The notes beneath the pieces are model-generated. The model had not been told where the DNA came from. It saw nothing but the letters and a program-made list of their open reading frames with translations, and ran no database searches. Positions 47,877 through 60,114 of a DNA stretch of 64,000 nt are shown here, in pieces. The position numbers and the translations under genes were made by a program. The DNA lies in the NCBI GenBank assembly GCA_019279435.1, contig JAAALK010000286.1, forward strand, positions 51,904,289-51,968,288, written 5' to 3'. Position 1 is the first letter of the stretch, and each line of letters opens with the position of its first letter. The DNA is from Zizania palustris (lineage: Eukaryota; Streptophyta; Magnoliopsida; Poales; Poaceae).

Positions 47877-48470
47877 TTCCATTTCGCATCTCCTGTTTAA
47901 TTCCCTCCTCGTACTTAGCTGCCACTAATGGTTTGATAGCGCATCGTGGCCGTCCGCTGGTGCGATCGGACGGGCGCGGAGCGGCCAGCTGGACGCCCGC
48001 CTGGCACGCGCCGTCTTGACCTCCACACGCGCGCGGCGCGCGTGGGCACGTGATACGTACGTACCCGCTTGAACATAATCGCGCTTAAAATTTCCATTTC
48101 ATATCATATTTGTGAATTCATCTCCGTCGCCGTCGCCGTCGCCGCTGGCTGACTGGCTCTCCGTCGCTGGGCATCGGGTTCCGGCGACGCAGATGCGCGG
48201 TGCTCTGCAGCTGGCTGCTGCCGATAGAGGGCAGCGTGCGTGCGTGCGTGCGATGCGCAGTCGCAGATCGACACCGCCATTGCAGAGACATTGGGACAGA
48301 TCACAAGCTGACACAGGAGGTACCAATCACTTTTGGCATGGGGATCGGTTAGTGGTCAGCTTTTCGCTCGTGGCGGCATGTGCCTCCGACCTTGCGAGGA
48401 CGACGGCGGGCTCATCATCAAGCGACGAGTCCACGATTAATTTTTTTTTCTTTTTCGGAGAAAGAAGACT

Positions 48471-48959
48471 TTGTGTTTAGTTGAAATGTAGATTTTAAAA
48501 AAGTTGCTATAAGTTATGAGTTGTGGAAAGGATTTTGCTATAAGCTATAAAAAGGTTGAGAAACTGTTTGGTTGAAATAGTTTTAGATTTATATTTTTGA
48601 TAGTTTACGATGTTTAATTACATTATTAATGTGTAATTTTATATGTAAATCATTATAATCATAAAATTTTGTAATGTTTATATTAAAATTATATATTTTA
48701 AAATTATATTAAAATGATAAATTTTACTAAAATTTTGCTTTTTCAAATTTTACATCAACTGATATGTTTTAATAGCATGGTATGCAATATTCATTCAAAG
48801 TTGATCTGAGAAGATTTGAAATCTGAGTTATACCAGCTTTCAAAATTGTACTACAAGAATCTGCATATTCTAGAAAAGCTGAGTGACCAAAAGAGCTGTT
48901 TGGTTTAGATTCCAGCTTCTGAGCTAAAAATCTGCTTCAAAAATCTGAACCAAACAGCG
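48471..48959. mobile_element. MITE, copy B of the 651-1143 family
   Basis: Its reverse complement follows 651-1143 closely over nearly the whole length, including ATTACATTATTAATGTGTAA against TTACACATTAACAATGTAAT. The right end CTGAACCAAACAGCG mirrors the left end of copy A. Confidence 0.8.
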
Positions 48960-49230
48960 TGTCATATAGCTTTTGTAAGAAAAAAATCTAATATATTTAG
49001 TGGCTAAGTTATAAAATCAGATATTTTATACTTTAAAGGGTGAAAACGGGTTCAAATAACAAAGTGAACGATGGAAATGATAGTGTTGCAGCTGAAAATC
49101 ATATTAACACTAATATATAATGTACTAGCCAACAACTGAGATAAAAATTGGTTAACCAATTTATGTTAGATAGACTAATGTATATATCACATATCATTAT
49201 TTACATAGAAAACACGTACAAAACTACCTA

Positions 49231-49590
49231 AAAGGTTATTTAAATTGGTTTACATATTTTAAGGTGTAAAATATTTAGTCCAATGACTAAAGTTTAGTTC
49301 ATGGTTTAGTCCGGACCATGTTTAGTTCCATGGACTAAAGTCCATAAATGTAGTTCAATAAAAACATTTTTACCCCTAGACTAATACCCTTCTCCTTGTT
49401 CTGATGCCATAAATACGAGGAGTGATGTGTCTTTTGTGTTGTTTAGTCCAGTTTAGTCTACTTATTTGGACTAGAGGACTAAAGACTTTAGTTCAAATTT
49501 TAGTTCACCTATTTAACACTTTAGAGATTAAAAGTGTCACAAAACATAGGACTAAAGTTTAGTCCTAGGAATCAAAAAGCCCTTACCATC
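49231..49590. mobile_element. MITE rich in GACTAAA/TTTAGTC motifs
   Basis: Repeated inverted motifs GACTAAAGTTTAGT and TTTAGTCC, with the end AGTCCTAGGAATCAAAAAGCCC. It resembles the element at 60115-60330. The left boundary is not sharp. Confidence 0.5.
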
Positions 49591-51601
49591 TCATCTTTAA
49601 TGGCACAAAACCTAGCTAGCTAGGTATCCATGACCACATATATAGCTCACTAGCTAGTTTCTCACTTTCTTGCAGGATCCACCTACCTACTGACCTGCTA
49701 TGATAGGAGTACAATGTACAGCTTTCCCCCTAGCCACTGCTAGCTACCAGAACTGTCTGCCTGTGAACTCGATCGTTTTGGGTTTTTTAGACAAACAAAT
49801 TCGTTTTGTTTAGTGGACCGACTACCGAGCATACATGTTCCGGCTAGCTGCTAGCTTAGCTTGATCCGTAAGTAAGACTGCACCTTCAATTCCTAACAGT
49901 AACCTCCACGATCGATCGATGCGCGTAGATGGATCCCGTCCGTTGCATGCACGCCACTCGTTCGGTCGCGCACGTGCATTGGCGCGCGATAACGAGAGTG
50001 GAGCTGGAGCAGGGTAGAGCTAGATTTGATGGATAGTAACGGCCGGCTCGATCGCCGGTGCGCATGCATGCGCCGGCGCGGGGGAGGCACGCGGGCGCCG
50101 CCACGCGCCCGCTCGCACTACCGCCGGGGCCCCGCGCGCGCCACCTCGGCGCCGGCGTGGCCGCGGCCACGCGGGCGGCGCGGCACGCTTCGGTCCCGAC
50201 GTTATATGCGGGCGAAAGAGTGGGGGGCGATTATGCTCCCACTGCACGACTCCACGAGTGCTCCTCCATGTGTACACAGCTACTAGCCAACGCTAGCTAG
50301 ACTATGCGTAGTGCTGTGGCGGGCGTAGCTGTGTAGCAGGGTAGAGTAGTCAGCTAGCTCAGAGAGAGAGAGAGAGATTCTCGTCCGCTTCGAATTATAC
50401 AAAAGTGTTAGAATTATTACTATTATTAAAAGCAGCTCCGGATTGCTCTTTCCACAGCCGGCCACGTCACTCTTTTGCGAAAAAGTCCATTCGTTTTTCG
50501 GTAATTCACTAATCGTCCAGGTTTTTGGCTGGCGTGGACGTATCAGCACGCTGCCACGTCGCCCTTGACAGAACTGGCAATTTTGCGGAAACACACTCAC
50601 GTTTATGGCTAATTGCGTTAAGAGGCAACGTCGTACTCCCGGTCTCTTGCCTATTTTTCGTCTACACCCCCATTTAATTTTATTTTATACGCGAAGGAGA
50701 GGAAATTCGTACAATCAGAGCGCGCTCTGAAATTAAAAAACGCAAGGGGTTATTTAGAAAACGACCGTCCTACAGGGGTTCGGAGTCCCGACTATCCGAT
50801 CCCCATTCGCCCATCCATCTCCTCCAACCTAGCCTACAGCCCTAGCCCACAGACACTTCTCCCGCCTGGGCGTTCGCCACCGCCTCCCACCAGCGTCGCT
50901 ACTCGTGGTTGTCCGTGTTCTCTCCGACTGACACAAATCCGCTTCGATTCGTTGCCGTCGACTTCAGCCATCGTCTCCTCGTCGCCGTCCTACACTGACA
51001 CGGTAGGATCCTCTGACTCCTCGTCGTCCTCATCAGGGAGAGACCGCTGCTGCCGCCGCCACCTTAGCCACAAGGGAGTCGCCGCGCCCTTGTCCTCCTC
51101 CTCCGTGCTGAAGGCGCACTAGGATCAGAGGTCCCACCACAAGCGGTGCCAAAGGGATTAGCGAAGGTCCCCTTCTGACGACGACGGCTACAGGCGAGCT
51201 ACATGCGGAGGTCTCCTCTTGGCTTATAAGCTTAATATTTCTAGCTTTGGGGTTAACTTATGTGCTGCTTTTGCATAGTTTGCTTTTGCTAGCGTAGGAA
51301 ATTAGATCTTTCCTTGCACTTAAATACTTAATACAAATTGGACAAATAAGGTATCTTTGCTCAGTTCAAGTTAGTAATAATAATTATGGTTGTTGTATGC
51401 ATTTTTCGCTCTGTTGTTCTGGGCATTTTTTTTAATACGACAACATTTCCATTCTTTTTCTCAATAGGATATGAAGAAGATTATATTGAAGATAACCTTG
51501 TTGCGAGGAAGGTCAACAAATTTTCATCACTTATATTGGATTTCCCCATTTCCAGTATATTGGTAGGGTAATGATCAACTCGTGTAATCTCTTCAAGTTC
51601 A

Positions 51602-53074
51602 TCTATACTCCTTTTAAAAGAACTAAGTGGTTGTGGTTGCCAATCTCTTCAAGTTCATCTATACTACTTTTAAAAGAACCAAGTGGTTGTGGTTGCCGTA
51701 AATTTGACACCCACCTACTCCACTATATTTTTATATTTTGCTCATTGATATTATTTTATTTTACACGACATATCAATATAGGTGGATTTGACGCATATAA
51801 TCAAAATGAACGCTCCAAACAAACAAGTAAACAACACATATATTATAAATACAAAATATATTTAATTTATTTTAGGTAATATTATGACATTTTTTGTTTT
51901 GTTCGTAGCAAAGCACGAACAATTTGATTGTTTTTTAAATCTGTGAAATATTTGGAGTACTAAATGCTGAGGCATATATTATCATCTCTTATACTTCCAT
52001 GACTTTATTTTTCAGTTAAATGCTGAGGCATATATTATCATCTCTTATATTTCCATGACTTTATTTTTCAGTGTCATGATGCTTTTGTATTTTTATATTG
52101 TGTATGTCCTTTTTCTGAATCTTGTCACAACATCAAGGTCATAGCCAATTGTCAAAACATTTCTTCTGCTTTATGTAGGAACTTGTATCACAACGGAACA
52201 GTGTTTGTGCCATAGGAACAGAAATCCCCGCTTAACCAGAACCAGCTCAAGACGCATCTTTCTGTATCTAGGTCATTTGGTTGCCCAAAGGGCAAAGGCC
52301 TTCATGGTAAGTTGGTACCTTACCATACCTTTGAAGTGTTTTCATAGTTAGTTGATAAGGTATTCATTCAATCTGCTGATGTTCCCTAGTGTTATGAATA
52401 CAAGGGCAATATTGTTTGCTTGACAAATATTTCCTTGATCAATCGTTTTATGCATTTTATTTCCCTTATGTTGCTTTGCCAATTACTATTTTTAAGATAT
52501 TTGATTATTGGTAGCATGCCATTTATTTACGTTTTTGTTTCATTTGTTGTATCAGCACGACCCCTTAATATTTTTTGGTAAGCTAGGTTGCATGTTTGCT
52601 TGTCTTTCATTCATATATCAAGAGTTCCTGATAAAGCACTTATGCCTCATATGAAGGTTAGTATTTGTCCATATTTTGCCACTTGATTTTTTATGTAGTT
52701 GCTTTGAGCTACATTTTAGTTGTATGACAGACTACTTGAAATTTATTTAGTCATATTTTGCCGATGACACTACTCATGTTGTAAAAAATATTGTTGTTGA
52801 GGCATGTGTGGAAGTGATTAATGGAGATGAAGAGAATATGCCTTCTGCACCTGCTCCAAGTTCAGCTCAAAAGGATGTTACTGAGCTGTCGTACGCATCA
52901 ATTGTGAATTCTTGTCTTCATGCACTTCTTCTATATACTCCGTACATTATAAATTATGAATATGTAACAATAAATGTTTGTAACTATTTTATTCCTATAT
53001 TAAAAAAGAAACTATATATGTAAAACATTAAAACCGATGAAAAACGAGCACGCGAAGCGTGCTGGCTGTTCTAG
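51602..53074 (+). mobile_element. Non-autonomous Helitron with coding-like fragment
   Basis: Terminal signals: 5' TCTATACTMCTTTTAAAAG preceded by A, and 3' hairpin GCACGCGAAGCGTGC (53048-53062) followed by TGGCTGTTCTAG ending at 53074 and then T. These match Helitron rules (TC start, stem-loop, CTRR end, insertion between A and T, no target duplication). The 5' end is present twice in a 56-bp tandem duplication (51586-51697), so the true start is 51602 or 51658. A second 56-bp tandem duplication lies at 51962-52073. There is no Rep/helicase. About 52760-52915 has coding-like sequence that includes KDVTELSYASIV, the sort of motif seen in NTF2/RRM (G3BP-like) proteins; capture from such a gene is possible. 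Confidence 0.82.
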
Positions 53075-53729
53075 TGATAACTTTAAAAGTAGTACAAGTA
53101 TTTTCTGGATAAAAAATCATCTTTCTCAAATGCTGCTAGATTATTATATTTTTTATAAAATTTAAACATAGATCAAGTTCGTTCGTTTGCATCTCGCTCG
53201 CCATCGCCGTGGCTTCAGCTCGTGGCTCAAAGATTGCATATTCACATGATTTTCACATAAATTAGTTTAATTCGTCTTAAAATGCTTCAAATTTCCTTCG
53301 GCTTCGATGTTAGCCTCCAGGTCAGCTCCCACACAACACCAGTCCATAACAGCCTCGCCCCACGTTCTAACACACTCTTATAAGCGGAGAGTCTTCTTTA
53401 TTTCAAAAGACCGACGTGAGGACGAAGCTTGTAACCCCCATGCGTGGGTGAGGTGCGACTAAAAATGACTAAAACGCAGCTCACCGGTTCACCCCAACCA
53501 ATTAACCGAATAACCTAACAACTGCACACTCTTTGATCCATCCATAAAAAAAAGAAAGAAAACAATTTCATCTGGGCCTGATTATATTACACACCCGCGG
53601 CCTGTGAGCAGCCATGGTCCATCTAAAGATGAACAGTTCTTTCTTCCTGGGCTATGTCTGGCTCGGTGGACAGGATAATACAGGATAAGACAACGGCTCA
53701 GGAAGCTCCCCTGCGACGGCGAGCCATCC
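53075..53729. other. Upstream region of the plastid L6 gene
   Basis: AT-rich, then a mixed-composition promoter and leader. No TATA box is obvious in the last 200 bp. No other gene is seen. Confidence 0.45.
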
Positions 53730-56700
53730 ATGGCGTCCCTCTCCCTCTCCCCGCACCACCCGTGGTACGCCTCCTCCTTTTCCCCCTTTTCTTTCCCTTG
53801 TAGTGGAAACGGATGATATGAGGACAATTACGACTCCAGTAGACAGTAGTCCAGTGTGATGATATGCCTCACCAAGGAAAGGGGGATTATATTGTTGAGG
53901 TGGTACCCGACATTCTTGATTCGGATGCAGTTGGGCAGTTGGCTAAGGATCGGAGTACGTGTGCCGATAGGGTGTCAAAATTCGTTGGAGGATTGCAGTT
54001 GGGTGTCCAGGAGTTTGCATATCAGATGGTAATTTGCTAGGCACATACAACCCAGGGGCTGCATTTCTATAATGGAAATGGGAGGAACCTCGCTGGTTTC
54101 TCTTTCTCAAAAAAAAACATACAACCCAGGGAGGCTTGCTCATTTTGTAACAATAGGTTTGTACTATTGTAATTGTGGATGAAGATATCAACAGTTTGGA
54201 TGTGTGTGGTGGTGGCCTTTACAGAGATGTTAAGCCCCATGGAGGTATTGGATAATTGTGCAACCAGTTAGTGCAATGCTCCAAGGCATTGAATGCAGCA
54301 CTACTTTATTTCACTTTCATGGTTCACTAGTTGATAAACCTTCCACTACTATGTATCTATGCTTTCGATATCTGGAACCTCTTAAATTCACATAACATGG
54401 TGGTAATGGTAAATCGTGAAGTTGATCCTCTTATCACCCTTCTGTAATAAAATCATCGCCATGCTAACAATATCGATACCTACTTCTATATATATATTGT
54501 CTTAGAAAATCACATCCAGATGTTTAATTTTCAACAGTTTTGATTGAGTTAATGCATTGATCCTCCACTGATAAACTGAGAGGTCAATATCAAGGAAAGA
54601 ACTAGACATGATGCAAGTTCAGGAAGAGACTGAAATAGTTATGGTAAATATAGGCTTCAATGATTTTGCATTGTTATTACTAAACAGAGAAAAACAGTCC
54701 ATGGTATGTTACCTGAAATGTTCAAGGTGAACACATAACCTTTTAGCATCCAATTTTATTATTATGAACTTTTCCCATTTGGCCTTTTGATCCATCTTCG
54801 TAGTTAATAACTACTTTATGCTGATTATTATTCATGTTCTTTTACTTGACCTGTCTAAAATTAAGGAATGCATTTTTCAATGGAAATGGTATTTTTTTCG
54901 TTTGCAATATTGTATAAGAGCCTTTTCAGATAATGGAAGTAACTTCCAGTCTATCATATACGGTTTTGATAGTTTTTTCTTTTTCTGGTTTAAACCAGCA
55001 ATTCAAGAACTGGCTTCCTTGGAAAGACACAAGGGGTCCATCCTTGTGTTATCCCTGCTGGCAGAGTTGGTTTTATCAGAAGAACAGTGGAATGCAAGGA
55101 ATCTAGAATTGGGAAGAAACCGGTCGAAGTTCCATCAAATGTTACCCTTACATTAGAGGAGCAGTTCATAAAAGCTAAGGGCCCATTGGGGGAACTATCA
55201 CTAAACTATCCAGGTGAAGTAAAAGTGGCGAAAGAAGAATCTGGCAAGCTGAGGGTCTCCAAAACTGTGGAAACCAAGAGGGCAAACCAGATGCATGGCC
55301 TTTTCAGGTAAGATGACCCTTTTATGTTTCATCTTGCTCAGGCTCACTGATCATTATATGTTTCAGTTTTCTCTATTTTATCGTGTTATTTTCCATAAAC
55401 TTTAGGGGTGTTCCGGAATTTTGTTACTGACTTAAGATCCCTCATCTTTTGTAACAAGCCATGTATATATGCATTACTTCTTGCAGTCGAGAGTACCAAA
55501 CACAGCATTCACAATGAGTATTTGATCGTCATGCCACCGATGCTTTCAAACAATGTGTATCACAACATAATCTTTGCATGAACAGATGACCATAGTCCTA
55601 CTCCTGTTAGCTTCTAGGAGGATGCTGATTCTGGATTTCTGCACGGCATTATCCAACGTCTTAGTCTTTTTTTTCTTTTTCTTTTTCTACCTCTTGCCTC
55701 ATTAATAACCAATATTGATGATGATCTTTCTTTGTTCTTGAGATTAGGAACTAAGCTCTACGTACACCAGGACACTTTCAAGTTTCATTGAATATAATAT
55801 AATATACCTTGAGGGTACAAAATGAACACAGTTTAGGGTCTGCTTGGTTGGACTTCTAGGCTCTAGTTTTAGCAAAATTCGAATTTTGGGATGTAATTTT
55901 GGATATTATATTAGATTTTTTGTTGTTATTTTTGGCAATTTTTTATTTTGGGCCGTTACAAATACAGATATAAAAGTAAGAAGCAAAATGCTTGCTTTTT
56001 CTAGACTGGTGCACCAAGCAGTACATATATAAAAGCAAAATGCTTGGGCCAGTAGTACATCTCACAAAACTGGATAGTATGATAAATATGTTTCTTCTTG
56101 CATTTTTCACTGTCCTATATTCATACCAAGGCAATAAAAGGACTATTGCTCCTTTCGTGGTTCAACATCATTTAGTGTTACTGATACCTGTGATTTTTTT
56201 AAATAATATTTTTTTAAAAAAAATTCAAATATGTATACCCGTTTCAAAAAATTGCAGAAGTAGCATGCGGTCGGCACTTGAAGTGCCGACTCGATCTCTA
56301 GCCGGCACTCGCATGTTAGTTTTGCAAATTTTTGAAACGGGTATACAGACTTGAATTTTTTTTAAAAAAAATATTTTTTTAAAAAAATATTTTTTTTTAA
56401 AAAAAATATTATTATTTTTTAAAAAATCGATACCTGGTCCATCATTTCTCCCATTTTCGAAAATAAGAAAGAGAGATATTATGTGTAGTAAGTTGGAAAA
56501 ACACCCACCGTGGATTGATGAAAGGTGTTATATGGCACCTAACATTTTCTGTTCACTGTTACCAAGCGTACAGTTAACCTTCAGGCTTGTGCCTGCTTTT
56601 TTCGGATTGTTCTGACAAGCATCAAGATTTTCTTTGCAGAATCATGTTTGGTTTTGCTTGTTAATCATTGCATGGTGCCATGATCTTGTCACCTTCTCCC

Positions 56701-57084
56701 GTTTGCTTGTCCCTCTAAAAAACACGAGTGCAAACATTCAAATGCAGAACCCTGACGGACAACATCATCGTAGGGGTGTCAAAAGGGTTCGACAAGAAGC
56801 TTCAGTTGGTGGGGGTGGGCTACCGTGCCGCCGTGGAGGGTAAAGATCTCGTGATGAACCTGGGATTCTCGCATCCTGTTCGGATGGCTGTTCCCGAAGG
56901 CCTGCAAGTCAAGGTGGAGGAGAACACCAGGATCATCGTGAGTGGCTATGACAAGAGCGCCATTGGTCAGTTCGCTGCCTCCATAAAGAAGTGGAGGCCG
57001 CCGGAGCCATACAAGGGAAAGGGTATCAGATACGCCGACGAGGTTGTCAGGAGGAAGGAAGGGAAAGCCGGGAAGAAGAAGTAG
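53730..57084 (+). CDS. RPL6: Plastid 50S ribosomal protein L6 (uL6c), nuclear-encoded
   Basis: Large-subunit protein of the chloroplast ribosome. Three exons: 53730-53764, 54999-55307, 56748-57084; 681 nt, 226 aa. Exon 1 encodes MASLSLSPHHP, Ser-rich like a transit peptide. Its donor (TG|GTACG) is my best choice because it restores frame with exon 2, but other donors up to 53815 are possible. Mature-protein landmarks: ECKESRIGKKPVEVPSNVTL, AKGPLGELSLNYPGEV, RANQMHGLFRTLTDNIIVGV, LQLVGVGYRAAVEGKDLVMN, NTRIIVSGYDKSAIGQFA, KWRPPEPYKGKGIRYADEVV. The end RRKEGKAGKKK is the bacterial-type L6 tail. Cytosolic uL6 (L9) is quite different, so the plastid assignment is strong. Intron 1 holds a LINE fragment, intron 2 a foldback element. 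Confidence 0.93.
53864..54040 (+). other. Unexplained 58-aa open frame inside L6 intron 1
   Basis: Starts MPHQGKGDYIVEVV and continues with PDILDSDAVGQLAKDR and SKFVGGLQLGVQEF. The residue mix looks like real protein and not random translation, but I recognise no family. It could be a captured exon fragment or chance. Confidence 0.3.
54058..54116 (+). mobile_element. Extremely 5'-truncated LINE insertion with 15-bp target duplication
   Basis: The sequence from TGCATTTCTATAATGGAAAT to the A run is identical over about 50 bp to the 3' end of the LINE at 58176-59913. It is flanked by perfect copies of ACATACAACCCAGGG (54043-54057 and 54117-54131). Only the last 50-odd bases and the poly(A) were copied. 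Confidence 0.95.
56190..56427. mobile_element. Foldback element in L6 intron 2, same family as OPT7 intron 1
   Basis: The arms are inverted: left GTATACCCGTTTCAAAAAAT...GCATGCGG and right GCATGTTAGTTTTGC...TTTGAAACGGGTATAC. The centre carries TCGGCACTTGAAGTGCCGA, a palindrome with 9-nt arms. A/T-rich runs of alternating T and A blocks flank it. Confidence 0.85.
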
Positions 57085-58161
57085 AAAGCTGCATCATTTG
57101 TGTTTGCTGGTTCCGCTCCTCGTTTCGTTTTATATTTTATTCCACCTTTTGTGAACAAGACAGCAAGTTCATGAATATCATGTAATTCGTGGCATGTAGA
57201 TATTACCTCCTTGGCTCCTTGTTCTCCATCCATTAAGACTTAGATTTTTAACATTTAAAGTTCATCTCATAAAAAATTGAATTTAGCTTGTTTTTTTCGG
57301 CTGGTGCATATGTAATTAATGGAGTAATGGATTTCAGCTAAACAAAAGACACGACCAACTGGAGCGCTTTTAAATTAGAAACACCTCATCTCTTCACTTT
57401 ACTACAGTGTCTCCGAGAGTTGCTAAAAATCAAAAAAAAATTTGTGGGACATAGTATCTGCTGTGATCATTCATGGCTTGCATAATTAGATTGATCATAT
57501 ACATTTGAAATTAAGAATTTATCTTTCACATCTGTTGATCATCTCGGGCATAATGTTACGTTCGTTGGGAGAATAAATTCTTAATTTCTATCTAAACTAA
57601 TCATTCGTAATCAAAATTTTGAATTAAAACAGTGCTTAATGAACGTTTAAATTGTTGCGCTGAATTCCAAAGGAACCAAAACTTAACCCAATGGCTGACG
57701 AACGAGACAGATGGGCGTGTTCCTTTTGGCAGATTTTAGGTCGGGGGCTAGCCGCACCGGCACGCGTGATCACGGGTGGTCAGGCCATCGGTTCGGAGCG
57801 TCCGGCGACCGCTTTCGTTGGCGCGTCAGCTTTTGCGTGCAGCGTCGCCATCTTCCGCGCGCGCACCCGTCGTGTCTTTTAGACTGCTGGGGTGGCGTGC
57901 TTTTCAGAGTTTCAGCCTGTTTTCGTATTGTTTACCTCACCTTGTTGCCGCTAGCTAGCTAGGGAGGTCCCCTGCTTGCGTGGCCCGGCCGGAGTTGTCC
58001 ATCTCATCGTCCTGGCCCCTAGAGAATCAGCGGCGCACGCACCCGAAGCGAAGCAGCGATGCTCATCTTCACGCTTGGCGACGCACTGTGCTGTATTGCT
58101 GACGCTGTGGACGCTGGCAGACTTGGTGGGTATAAGTTGGTAATCGGTCGCCTACTCCAGA
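57085..58161. other. 3' UTR of L6 and intergenic sequence
   Basis: 57085-57250 is the likely 3' UTR. 57260-57680 is AT-rich. 57680-58160 is GC-rich with open frames on one strand but no recognised domain. Confidence 0.5.
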
Positions 58162-58175
58162 ATTCTCCCTTTTGT

Positions 58176-59913
58176 TTTTTTTTTTTTTGAGAAAGAGAAA
58201 CCAGCGAGGTTCCTCCCATTTCCATTATAGAAATGCAATCGACAAAAACCGTTGCTTACAGACACCAGAGTACCACAGTGTTACCAATCAAGACATAACA
58301 GTGGCCAAGATAGGCAATACACCCGAGCCAAAATCAGGCACTACGCCAGTACAAGTTTAGTAGAGCAGGACAACCGAGACACACAAAAAACAAACAAGGT
58401 TCAAAGCGAAACATGCTGCAATCAAAGCCAAAAAAACCCACATCACCATCCGAGGAGAGGCCTTGACAGCGACCACCCATGATTCCTGTTGAAGATTTCA
58501 CTTGCTATGTGCTCGAGAAGACGCACCCCCTCCACCAGGCTTTTTTCCTTTTCCTCCGACCTCTGTAAAACAGACCATGTTGTAATCCAGTAGCAAATCA
58601 AATTAATCAAGGTCAAAGGATCCGTAGGTAACATATTACGGAAAACAGCCTCATTCCTACACTTCCAAATGCTCCACAGAACAGCAGCCACACCAACTCC
58701 GATCACCTTCTTTTGATTACGATTCAACCTCATAAACCACCCACCCCACAAATGTTCCATATTATCAAATGGGCCAAAACCAAAGCAGATTTGAACCATC
58801 CTCCAAATGAATTTGGAGACCGCACAACCAAAAAACAAGTGCTGCACTGTTTCATCCAAACCGCATAAGGGACAATTTTTTGACCCCCCCAACCAACCCC
58901 TGCGACAGAGGTTGTCTTTGGTCAGAATCCTATTTTTCCTGGCCAGCCACAAGAAGATTTTAACTTTCAAAGGAATTTTTAAATCCCAGAGCACAGTCGA
59001 CACTCTAAGCATATTCTGGGCTTTAATAGCGGAATAAAAGGACTTGACACTAAAAACACCATTTTTGGTAAGCCTCCAAACCACAACATCATTACTAGTA
59101 GACAGCTTAAGCTTCCCACAAACCTTTTTCAGACTTTGCCAAGAACGTAGCCTATGCCCAATCAAATCTCTTCTAAACTTAAACACCTTCCAATTACTTT
59201 CCATAACATCAGCCACAGTCACAAATTTAGAAAAGGTCACATTGTATAAATCAGGGAATTTTTCAGCAAGGTTAAAACACCCTAACCAGTTATCCTCCCA
59301 GAACAGAGTTCTCCTCCCATCCCCAACTTTTTTCATACAAAATTGCATATAAACAGGTCTAACTTGCAGTATAGCTTTCCAAAACTGGGAATCACCAGTT
59401 CTAACTCTAACATGGTTGAGTGTTTTGGCATACAAGTATTTTTTCCTCAGCAGATCCTGCCAAATACCATCCTCCATTTCCAACTTCCACAACCACTTTC
59501 CAAGCATTGCCACATTCATAGATTCCAGATCCAACACCCCCAACCCCCCAAATTTTCTGGGCATGCAAATCACATCCCATTTCTCCAAGTGATACTTCCT
59601 CACACCCTGGTCCTCCTGCCATAACAATCTGGATCTAAAGTAGTCCAGTTTCTTTTTCACTCCCTTGGGAAGAGGATAAAAGGAAAGCATATAGAGGCAT
59701 ACTGCTCAAACAAGAGTTGAGTAATAATAGCCTCCCTCCCATATCAATAAGTTTCCCCTTCCAGCAACCCAGCCTATTTTCCACTTTATTCTCACAAGTT
59801 TTCCAGTCCTTATTCCCAATCCTGGATCTATTTATGGGCAAGCCTAGGTATTTAATGGGCAAAACACCCATTTTACAAGTAAGCATCTGACAGAAAGCCT
59901 GGCTCCTCCCCTC
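58176..59913 (-). mobile_element. 5'-truncated LINE (non-LTR retrotransposon) with broken reverse transcriptase
   Basis: Minus-strand element, poly(A) tail at 58176-58189, flanked by ATTCTCCCTTTTGT at 58162-58175 and 59914-59927 (14-bp target duplication). The frame ending at 58443 encodes the C-terminal part of a LINE reverse transcriptase: GVRKYHLEKWDVICMPRKFG, GLGVLDLESMN, GDGRRTLFWEDNWLG, then the zf-RVT zinc motif (FLWLARKNRILTKDNLCRRGW, CPLC, QHLFFGC). The upstream part (ILGLP-type PIKYLGLPINRSRIG, GGRLLLLNSCLSSMPLY) is in another frame, so there is one frameshift near 59690. The 5' half, including the endonuclease and the catalytic YADD region, is missing. It cannot move by itself. Confidence 0.95.
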
Positions 59914-60114
59914 ATTCTCCCTTTTGTGTCACCATGTTCCCTTTAATTTGCATACGATCCGCCGGTGATCTGCACTACACATCGGCATCAGTTCCGCCTG
60001 CTAAAGTTTCGCCGATTCCAAGAGTACTTTTTACGGTAGATTAATTGTTAGCGTTTGGTTTGAGATGTACGGAGTATATGATGCCGTGAGCAGTGTGCAT
60101 TGTGCACCAAGTTA

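Larger units (their letters stand above)
47877..51585. other. Intergenic region with MITEs and GC-rich patches
   Basis: 47930-48470 and 49880-50260 are GC-rich patches whose frames show no domain. Two MITEs are listed separately. 50361-50376 is a short (GA)n tract. 50740-51230 is GC-rich with CT-rich leader-like sequence but no stable frame; it may be gene or transposon debris next to the Helitron. No tRNA or known microRNA sequence was recognised. Confidence 0.5.
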
